A stretch of DNA of 60,449 nucleotides from a virus, in the IMG/VR virus record IMGVR_UViG_3300037247_000601, positions 1-60,449 of that record. The stretch is one strand, 5' to 3'. The notes beneath the pieces are model-generated. The model did not search any database and was not told the origin of the DNA. It saw only the letters and a list, made by a program, of their open reading frames with translations. The translations under genes were made by a program, and so were the position numbers. Positions within the stretch are counted from its first letter, which is position 1; every line of letters begins with the position of its first letter. Below, in pieces: positions 15,701-22,189 of this stretch.

Positions 15701-18687
15701 ACATCTTCTTGAGATACTGGAGTCGCCTGCGCGAGCGTGCGAGATTCGAAGTCGGCTGTGTCATCGGGATAATCCTCGATGTAGCGGTCGATGTCATATT
15801 CTGCCCAACCGTCGTCAAAGTCACGCCCTTCCTGCTCGGCCCGAATCTCCATCTCCCGGGCCACCGCCAAGGAGAGGCCAGTGTCGTCCAGCCGGTCGAC
15901 CGCTTCCTGGGGGATGCCGAGCTCGAGCGCCTTATCGGTCGCCGAGGTGCGTTCTACCGCCGCCTCGTCCTCATCGCGCCGGGCTTCGGCCATATCGAGA
16001 TCGGCGGGGTGGTAGATTTTTTTGATCGCGTTTTCGCGGATCAGTTCCCCTACGGCGTGGTCGTAAGAGCCTTCCGGCAGCAATCCAAGCTGCTCGAAAT
16101 GCTCGCGGAACCAGTGCTGGGACTTGCCGTCCTTGCGGATCAGGCCACGGGTCAAATGCAGATCCTGCGCCCGCGTTTCATCGCTGGGCTGCAAGCCGCC
16201 TTGTTCTTTGATGATGGCCACGATATCGCGAGGCACAGTTTGGTTCGGCACCAGACCAGTCCTGGTCAACCACCCGGTCGAGCGAAGATGCCCCTGAAGA
16301 CGGATCGCCGCGTCTGGGCTGATCTTGAGTCTGCGGGCCAGCATGCCAGGCGTGACCTTACCCAACTTGCCCTCCTGGCGGCGCCAATTAATGAACGCTT
16401 TGCCGGGCTCGACAGAGAGTTGCCAGCTTCCATCCGGCTCCGCGGCCTCCTGGGGGCCCACAGGAGCCACTTCGACCTTAACTGGGTAGACCAGGTCCTG
16501 TGCGATAATCCCGCGTCTTCCTTGGTCCCGTCGCAACTGGCCTTCTTCTGTTAACTGGTCGGCTCTGCTGGCAATCTCCGTAGCCACCACCCTGTTGACA
16601 TATCTACCTTCGGATGTGACGAAGCCATCATCGGACTGGATTTCTTTTGCCTCGAAACCCGCCTCCCTGGCCCGCTCCATCGCTGCACTGTGGAACTCGC
16701 CAGTGAAAACTTCGCCCGAAAGTGTTCTGACGGCAGAAGCGACAATGGTCTCGCTGGGAGCCGCTGTGGTGGCGATCTCAGCCTCGGAAGGTGCCTGGGG
16801 CACCTTAAACGGCTCCGCGCGCACAGCGGGCCGCCCTGGCCCCGTGGGGACGGCCTCTGTCTCGCGTATGAGGTGGCCCTGGAACCGGGGCGCGGATGTT
16901 TCACGTGAAACATCCCCTGGTTCGGCCCGCTTTCTTACGGCCTCATCGACGAGCCGCTGATATTCCGCCTGATAGGCCGACGCTTCGCGTTCGCCGAAGT
17001 TCTGGCGTATGGCCTCAATTTTGGATTCGATCGACTTTGTGGCCATGCCGAACTGTTCGAAATCCTCCCGCGCCTTGTCGGTGATCTCCTGGCCGACGGC
17101 CTCGGCCCGGGCTTCCAAGACCTGTTCGGGGGTGATAACCTCCGGCCGTGCCTGAATGGGTTGTACAGTGGTGGCAATCTCTGGACCCAGTTCTACGGCG
17201 GTGGCTGTCGGAGCCGGCCGTGGCTGTGTTTCTGGTGCAGGCGGCTGTGGTTCTGGCGCTGCTGTACGGCCAAGCCGTTGTTCGATGTCTTCGATTGTCG
17301 GTGCTGGCTGTGCTTCTTCTGTGGCGGTTGTTTTCTCGTCCGCCCCCTTCTTTGAGCGCCGCACCCGAACGCCCATCATCCCTGCCAAGGTATTGAACAG
17401 CGCACCAACCGTGAAGCCGACCTCGCCAGCCTCGGCCGCGCCCTGGAACATCTCGCGCTCCGTATCGTAGAGACCCTGGGCTATCAGGTTCTCCGATACC
17501 GATTGGAACAGTTCCTGCACGCCCTCCTCGACACCGCCCTTGAGCGCGTTGATGAAGATGCGCTGGAATTGTCCGCCGGACGCCTTGTCGTAGCGGTCCA
17601 GCAACCGCGCGACCGGCAGTGCCTCCGAGGTGCCCACGAGACCCGCCATCTTGGCGGAAGTCATGGCAGTCTCAAAGGACGCCCCGCTCTGCACGGCGTC
17701 TCGGAAGGTCGCGGACCCGTTGACCAGCGCACCAGTTCCAGCGGTGACAAGTGTCGCCGGCATGCGCAGCACCCGCCCGGCAATGCCGGTGAGGAGGAAA
17801 GCGCCCGTCGAACCGACGCCTTTGCCCGCCTGGACGACGAAACGGCCCTCATGTTCCTTGGGAATGGGGAACGCTTCCTCGGTACTCTCGCGCAGTGTTA
17901 GTCCCCATTTGTAGGCCGGTTCCTCCGAGACGGGCCTGATTCCAGCCCCGATCTTATCCCGAAGACCCTCGCGGGTCGCCTCGTCCGCGCTCATGTACTG
18001 GATCAAGTCCGCTGTCTGGAACGGAAGTTTCCCGATATTCCTCAGACCCTCGCCACGATCGATGGCGTCGAATATCGACATGGTTTGCCGGAGCGCATTC
18101 TGTCTGGCTATGCCAACTGACTCGGGCAGGCCCGCCGCAGTGCCGGCCGCACCCTGAACCACACCGTAAAGCACACTGCGGGTGAGGCTCTGGGGCTCTG
18201 CCGCTTCCAACCGGCCCAGGATGCTGTCGAGGGTCAGAACCGTGCCCAGGCGCGCCATAATGCTGTTGAGCGTCGGCGCAATAGGCTCGACGGTCGTCTG
18301 TTGCGGCGCGGCCAGTCCCCCACCCAGATCGACCGGGGCAACCGCCGGCATCTCAGCAGCCATGGCCCCTCCCAGGTTGACCGGGACCGCGGCGGAGGCA
18401 GGAACGGGGACAGCTACCGGCGGTGGGGCAGCCTGGGCGACCTGGGTCGGCGCCGGGGTTCCCTGGAGCGCTCGCTCGAAAGCCGCCTTGCCGCCATACT
18501 TATCAAGCACGTTCTGCAAGGCATCGCGGTATTCCGCAGCCTGCGGCGTCACCCCCCGCATAGACAGGCCGCGCGGGTTGTCTGACGTGTAAATCGTTGG
18601 AGGCTTGAGCGCGATCAGGCGGTCGAGATCCTGTTGAGCAGCACCGTCCAAGCGGGCCTCGATACTAGCGAGAGTAACCGGCGGCAT
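12763..18687 (-). CDS. Giant internal virion / large polyvalent-type protein (1974 residues)
   Basis: This is the largest gene. The N-terminal 120 residues are followed by Ala/Pro/Val-rich linkers and a region with membrane-seeking helices (GSTGAFLLTGIAGRVLRMPA, then GGVEEGVQELFQSVSENLI, about residues 285-410). The middle is charged and modular, with Pro-rich linkers and coiled-coil segments. The last 450 residues (from about 1500, KLSKVPLNPPTVNRNIFSG) include FVTFFYKAAPAILRGAARHP and YYAIPYILGEALVKAL, which I recall from C-terminal domains of large polyvalent proteins and phage injection proteins. Together with the three genes upstream it likely forms the DNA-ejection machinery; an enzymatic activity cannot be named. 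The gene contains a consensus parS site at 16894-16915. It is coupled (ATGA) to the gene at 18687-19757. Confidence 0.75.
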   Translation of the reverse strand: MPPVTLASIEARLDGAAQQDLDRLIALKPPTIYTSDNPRGLSMRGVTPQAAEYRDALQNVLDKYGGKAAFERALQGTPAPTQVAQAAPPPVAVPVPASAAVPVNLGGAMAAEMPAVAPVDLGGGLAAPQQTTVEPIAPTLNSIMARLGTVLTLDSILGRLEAAEPQSLTRSVLYGVVQGAAGTAAGLPESVGIARQNALRQTMSIFDAIDRGEGLRNIGKLPFQTADLIQYMSADEATREGLRDKIGAGIRPVSEEPAYKWGLTLRESTEEAFPIPKEHEGRFVVQAGKGVGSTGAFLLTGIAGRVLRMPATLVTAGTGALVNGSATFRDAVQSGASFETAMTSAKMAGLVGTSEALPVARLLDRYDKASGGQFQRIFINALKGGVEEGVQELFQSVSENLIAQGLYDTEREMFQGAAEAGEVGFTVGALFNTLAGMMGVRVRRSKKGADEKTTATEEAQPAPTIEDIEQRLGRTAAPEPQPPAPETQPRPAPTATAVELGPEIATTVQPIQARPEVITPEQVLEARAEAVGQEITDKAREDFEQFGMATKSIESKIEAIRQNFGEREASAYQAEYQRLVDEAVRKRAEPGDVSRETSAPRFQGHLIRETEAVPTGPGRPAVRAEPFKVPQAPSEAEIATTAAPSETIVASAVRTLSGEVFTGEFHSAAMERAREAGFEAKEIQSDDGFVTSEGRYVNRVVATEIASRADQLTEEGQLRRDQGRRGIIAQDLVYPVKVEVAPVGPQEAAEPDGSWQLSVEPGKAFINWRRQEGKLGKVTPGMLARRLKISPDAAIRLQGHLRSTGWLTRTGLVPNQTVPRDIVAIIKEQGGLQPSDETRAQDLHLTRGLIRKDGKSQHWFREHFEQLGLLPEGSYDHAVGELIRENAIKKIYHPADLDMAEARRDEDEAAVERTSATDKALELGIPQEAVDRLDDTGLSLAVAREMEIRAEQEGRDFDDGWAEYDIDRYIEDYPDDTADFESRTLAQATPVSQEDVEEAEPLARGEEGAAQPDRDAGDRGAAAGEGAELSPEYRAAIKKHDIATRKYKKIAELYRTRMADDSEFEVAAKEYKAATEEFDEAFAAEQDRQPTVEPTPQGPQTVLPGAEKISDRELAERKMQGRAKAKAAQKPADEGLFDVAGRGQGEIELHAGINLPAAQKQWGKIADRALDYIADLSWIQKATKGYPFRDPHMTALGKQGAEQYLEIYRAAMGRAWRAERIADHLGQVFDNATDVEAKLVIEYLTTKGANPNMIPHRPVLIRQKGRVFKKKPVSLRNAAVAAKSTIKKLGKEMVRRGILPQKSFDKYADEYLPRVYLKFLLERHTGSGGAGLKIGERGYLKERIEDLPAEYRDLYLGEIKDPGFLVRRALSVPAHDMAMEDFLHDIAGNPEWMLPNSFVEWKPPGIRSSRKVTPYWLKAEAQALRDRSRHVDKAQAEGMRGLAEEMDALGEQGLGLFRDQVARPILEEFEKLPDNPRYGDLRGAYVRKDIWNDIMGSRRTILGEETVLDKTLEAARVAHAFWKLSKVPLNPPTVNRNIFSGMVLMHIAGDVRNPILRMGQALREIRNNGQNYRLAIRSGIPASTFKANELKDLHKDVLRIKGEQDGFLGFAYKVAFTVADKVEGAANFYQFIETWGKTAVIIDQKRRGATDQEAVAKAQEALFDYSAVPNWIKQARRSPVGAPFVTFFYKAAPAILRGAARHPGRMFMYYAIPYILGEALVKALHDVDDDDINALLKALPEWMHDKGLVMLWPVQDEKGRWQPIDLSYFMPWGAHEQAFTSAVKIATGEVREGGLELFKDFGIFGGPAPQIAIAATTGVDTFTGYSIVRETDPPRVAALKILQYSWRLVAPTWLTDIGFTGHMYRSLTDQPNYRGDPPLTAMQASARLIGVNIYPVNPEDTRDRNLSRYRWEIKKVTRAMRNLGRDQSLSEEEKEHRRDEYREMRDYLIERRDRYEKESRVHPRLRIGVQAASP
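16894..16915. promoter_or_regulatory. parS: Consensus parS (ParB-binding) site inside a coding gene
   Basis: The 16-base TGTTTCACGTGAAACA (16897-16912) is identical to the bacterial chromosomal parS consensus and sits in a perfect 22-base palindrome. In the reading frame of the giant protein it encodes VSRET (residues 593-597). Host ParB would be expected to bind it and could spread on the phage DNA. No parA or parB gene is seen in the phage. Confidence 0.85.
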
Positions 18688-19757
18688 CAGTTGTAACCGA
18701 GTTCACTCAGTCTGGCGGCGAGCGCATCCAACACAGCCTGGGGCGGTTTCTTACCGCTGGCTTTGAGTTCCTGAGTATATGCCCTGATATCCTCGACACT
18801 CATTTGCGAGGGGTTCTTGTCAGCCTTCGCCTTCGGCACGGCTTTGGGCTTTTCTGCTGCCGCTCCACTCCCGCCGAAGCCAAACAGTTCTTGCAGCCAG
18901 GAGCGCCCTTCCTCGGAGTCAGGCTCGGCCTCCGGCGGCTTCACCCGGCCATAGGCCAGATCCCCGATGGCCGTGGCCTGCTCGAAGGCACGGTCGGCGC
19001 CATACCCGGCCGACGCATAGCGCGCCGCAAGATCGCGCACATAGGCGTCGTAGCTCTTGTCCTTGCTCTCCAGTTTGAGCGCCAAGGCGTCTTTCATGCT
19101 GATCCCGGCCAGCTTGGCGATGAACGGAACATCCTTTTGCAAGGCCGTCAGCCCACCGGCTCCCGTCGTGGCCAGGGCCCTTTCGCCTTTCAAGTAGCCG
19201 GGCCTCAACTCCACCCCACCACCCGGCACATTCCGGTATCCGGTCGGCGGCGTGGGTACCTTGGCGATCTGGCCCAGCACCGCCTCGCCGAGGGCAATCT
19301 GTTCGCTGGTCCACTGGTCGTCGTAGGCGGTCGGCGCGCCCTTGATGTTCAGCCCCTCGGCTTGGGCGCGCTCCAGCGCCACGCCCCACATCTGCGCACG
19401 CCGGCCCACCGGGGCGGACTGGACCACCTTCATCAGATTGACCTGGGTCTCCAGACCCTGCTTGAACTCGTCCTGCTTGCGCTTGTCCGCCTTGGCGTAG
19501 AAATCCACGATCTGCGCGGTCTTTTGGGGATTGGCCGCCATCCCCTGACCGATCGCAGCCTGGTCGCCGGCGATGATCTGCGGCACCAGCGCGTTGTACT
19601 GGTTCCGGCGGCCTTGCGCGCCCTGCATTTCCTGTAGCTGGGCCTGGCGCAACGCGTTGGAGGTGCGCTGGCCCTGGCGCTGCTGCGCCCGGTCCCGGAT
19701 GGCCGGCATGTCGATGCCGCGGGCCTGCAAGGCCGGATAAGAGGTGAACGTGGGCAT
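18687..19757 (-). CDS. Ejection/internal virion protein
   Basis: This 356-residue, mainly helical protein (Gln/Ala-rich: IRDRAQQRQGQRTSNALRQ, then LQEMQGAQGRRNQYNAL) resembles the helical ejection proteins of podoviruses. The C-terminal part has a Lys/Ala/Pro linker and a final helical module (MSVEDIRAYTQELKASGKKP). The start at 19757 has GGGAGAG just upstream. It lies between a gp7-like protein and the giant protein, as expected for the internal-protein block. Confidence 0.65.
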   Translation of the reverse strand: MPTFTSYPALQARGIDMPAIRDRAQQRQGQRTSNALRQAQLQEMQGAQGRRNQYNALVPQIIAGDQAAIGQGMAANPQKTAQIVDFYAKADKRKQDEFKQGLETQVNLMKVVQSAPVGRRAQMWGVALERAQAEGLNIKGAPTAYDDQWTSEQIALGEAVLGQIAKVPTPPTGYRNVPGGGVELRPGYLKGERALATTGAGGLTALQKDVPFIAKLAGISMKDALALKLESKDKSYDAYVRDLAARYASAGYGADRAFEQATAIGDLAYGRVKPPEAEPDSEEGRSWLQELFGFGGSGAAAEKPKAVPKAKADKNPSQMSVEDIRAYTQELKASGKKPPQAVLDALAARLSELGYN

Positions 19758-19767
19758 CCGTCTCTCC

Positions 19768-20310
19768 CTAGTACCAGTTGTACGCGGTGCCGGAATATGG
19801 CTGGCTTTGCCATCCGCGAGTTCCGCCACCGTCCTCGTCATCGTCCCAGAAGGCATCGATCGCGCCCGCATAGCCCTGCATCAGAGCATTGCTCGAGCCG
19901 ATGTACCCCGAGGCCTGCGCCTGGCCGCCCGACATGATGGTCTGACTCAGTTGCCCCGAGGTGGCGCCGTACTGGCCGGCCGCGCTGGCGCCAAGTTGGC
20001 CGGTGTACTGCGTGGCCGTCTGGCCGATGCCCGCCATCGAGGCCAGGCGATTGGCATAGCTGTTGAATTCCGAGCTCGCCAGACCCTGGCCGTAGCTGGT
20101 CAACTCCCGCAACAGCCCGCCGGACATCAGCTTGCCCTTGGCAGCCGCCGAGCGTTCGAAGGCACGCGTGCCTTCATCCATGCGGAACTGGTAGCCGGGG
20201 GACTTGTAGAACGGAGAGTAATCCGGCGAGCCCCCACCGGCCTGCATCGCTGTGGCGATCTGGCCCCCGATATCGGCAATCTGGATGTCAAGTTCTTCGA
20301 TGCTTGGCAT
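19768..20310 (-). CDS. Ejection/DNA-transfer-like virion protein
   Basis: This 180-residue protein contains YKSPGYQFRMDEGTRAFERS, AAAKGKLMSGGLLRELTSYG and QGLASSEFNSYANRLASMAG, a recurrent set in phage internal or DNA-transfer proteins. The C-terminus is Gly/Ser/Gln-rich and ends in an acidic stretch (DDDEDGGG). Coupled start (TAATG) to the gene upstream. Probable role: ejected with the DNA. Confidence 0.7.
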   Translation of the reverse strand: MPSIEELDIQIADIGGQIATAMQAGGGSPDYSPFYKSPGYQFRMDEGTRAFERSAAAKGKLMSGGLLRELTSYGQGLASSEFNSYANRLASMAGIGQTATQYTGQLGASAAGQYGATSGQLSQTIMSGGQAQASGYIGSSNALMQGYAGAIDAFWDDDEDGGGTRGWQSQPYSGTAYNWY

Positions 20311-21314
20311 TACTTCGAGCCTTTCCGATTGGCGGCCTTGTTGGCCCGGATGAGGAAGTTGCGGCCCAGCATCTTGACCGCCGGCCGCGACATCACGACC
20401 TCACCCTCTTGGGCGGTGATCCGCATGTTGTTCCGGTATGTCTTGGGGTTGTGGTCCGTCACTGGACCGCCCTTGTGCCATCCCGGTCCGGCGGTATCTT
20501 CTCCAGTTTGGCCCCCGCCGCCCATCCCGCCGCTATAATCGCCGCCATCACGATCACCGCCACCCTGGGCCGCTGCTTCCGATCCCGGCCCCGCGCCAGG
20601 CCCCGCTCCGCCGGCTGCCGTAGCAGCGGCAGCGATGTCACCGGCAACGCTCGGATCAATGCCGCCACCCGCATCGCCGGTGGTCTCAGCGCTGTAAATT
20701 TGGTTTGCCAGACCCGAGATGATGCCGACTGGCCCACCGAGGAAGGACGCGACCGTACTGGCCCAATCCTCGAATGAGCCGCTCCATTCAGCGACGCCAA
20801 AGTCGTTGTCGCGGCCTTGCGGATCATCCGCGCCCGCGCCCGGCCCGCCGTCACCACCCCGGCCGGCGTCCCAGATTTGCCGCAGAGCCCCAAGCTGTTC
20901 CTGTGACAAGCCGCCCTGCGCGCCAGCCTGTCCCGACGCTCCGCCGCCAGTCGTCAACCGTGCCCGCTGGGCCCGCAGTTCGTTCAACTGCCCCTGCAGT
21001 TGCACCATCTGGTGGCCGCCAGGAATGAACATTTGGTTCATGGTTTGCAACGCGCCCGCGCCCGTGGCCCGGTAAGGCGCCAGGTCCGCACGGCCAACAT
21101 TGTAGGCCTCTTTGGTGAAAGCCAGGGCGTTGCGGCTTTCGCCGGCGGCGATTTCGGCGGCCCGCACCATGGCTTGGGAAGCATCTTCGGCAGCGCCGGC
21201 CGCTTGCGAGCCAGCGAACAGCGAAATGCCGGCGCTCAGAATATCGCCGAAGTTGAAATCGCAGAATCGAGCCCGCAGGAATCTCGGTTCAAGGAGTGTC
21301 GGATCTTGTTTCAT
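20310..21314 (-). CDS. Internal virion protein, Gly-rich
   Basis: This 334-residue protein has a hydrophobic N-terminal segment (DILSAGISLFAGSQAAGAAE), a helical region typical of podovirus internal proteins (GESRNALAFTKEAYNVGRAD, PYRATGAGALQTMNQMF) and a Gly/Ala-rich low-complexity stretch. The last 70 residues are compact (GPVTDHNPKTYRNNMRITAQ, EGEVVMSRPAVKMLGRNFL). The ATG at 21314 has AGAGG upstream. Probable component of the ejection apparatus. Confidence 0.65.
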   Translation of the reverse strand: MKQDPTLLEPRFLRARFCDFNFGDILSAGISLFAGSQAAGAAEDASQAMVRAAEIAAGESRNALAFTKEAYNVGRADLAPYRATGAGALQTMNQMFIPGGHQMVQLQGQLNELRAQRARLTTGGGASGQAGAQGGLSQEQLGALRQIWDAGRGGDGGPGAGADDPQGRDNDFGVAEWSGSFEDWASTVASFLGGPVGIISGLANQIYSAETTGDAGGGIDPSVAGDIAAAATAAGGAGPGAGPGSEAAAQGGGDRDGGDYSGGMGGGGQTGEDTAGPGWHKGGPVTDHNPKTYRNNMRITAQEGEVVMSRPAVKMLGRNFLIRANKAANRKGSK

Positions 21315-21325
21315 ATCAACCTCTG

Positions 21326-22189
21326 CTACGCCGTTCGATAGGCCGTGATGCGGAGCGTCAAGCTGCCCGCGGTGTAATCGGTGGTGCCGCCGCTGTACTT
21401 GCCCACGATGTCCGTTCCCGAGGCCGAGGCGGCGAACAGGTGCGAGGCCGTGGCTGGGTTGGGCATGCCGGCATCGCCCCAGCGCGCAACCGCGAGGCTT
21501 TGCAGCGTGGCCGCCGGGATGACCGACCAAGTGCTTGTACCGTCCGTGATATCGAGCAGCCGGTCCCCACCGCCGCCGGAGAAGTCCGTTCCGTCCCCCG
21601 ACAGCACGATATCGAGCACCTTCCAGGTCTCGTCCGTCGCGGCATCGAGCAGTATCTTCTCGGCTGCGCTCGCTAGATCAGCCTGGCCGACCGTCATCTC
21701 GAAGACTTGGAGCGCCACGTCTATGGTGGGGTTGCCCGAAACGCCGTCACCATCGGCCCAGAAGGCACCGCCAGCGGCCGTGATGGTCCTTTGCGCCCAG
21801 GTGTTCGCCCCCGTCCTAACGGCTATCCCTGTGCTTCCCAGGGCCTCCAGGGCCGCAATATCATCAGCCAGCGCCAGCGTGGGATTACCCGCCACCCCGT
21901 CGCCGTTGGAAACCGAAATGCCCGCCGCTGGGCCCGTCAGGGTACGCTCCACATAAGCCGCCGCGGCGGTCCGCACCACCAACCCCGTGCCAGCCAGCGC
22001 CGCCAGGGCGTCGAGGTCCGCGTCCCAAGCCTGCACCGTGACGCCCAAGTCACCGGCCAGCAGAGCCGTGACATCTCCCGCCCCGCCAGAGCGCAGCCAC
22101 ATGGCATGGAAGAACCATCGCCACTCCCGGTTGACGGGTTTATCGCCCGCAATCGGCACATTCGGAATCGGAATCTGGGCTTCGGCCAT
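21326..22189 (-). CDS. Tail fibre-type repeat protein
   Basis: The 287-residue product contains repeats VTVQAWDADLDALAAL and GISVSNGDGVAGNPTLALAD / FWADGDGVSGNPTIDV, a module found in many phage tail fibres. The C-terminal 120 residues form a beta-rich tip domain (KVLDIVLSGDGTDFSGGGGD). The start at 22189 overlaps the stop of the gp10-like gene (ATGA). It probably attaches to the neck or tail hub made by the neighbouring gene. Confidence 0.75.
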   Translation of the reverse strand: MAEAQIPIPNVPIAGDKPVNREWRWFFHAMWLRSGGAGDVTALLAGDLGVTVQAWDADLDALAALAGTGLVVRTAAAAYVERTLTGPAAGISVSNGDGVAGNPTLALADDIAALEALGSTGIAVRTGANTWAQRTITAAGGAFWADGDGVSGNPTIDVALQVFEMTVGQADLASAAEKILLDAATDETWKVLDIVLSGDGTDFSGGGGDRLLDITDGTSTWSVIPAATLQSLAVARWGDAGMPNPATASHLFAASASGTDIVGKYSGGTTDYTAGSLTLRITAYRTA

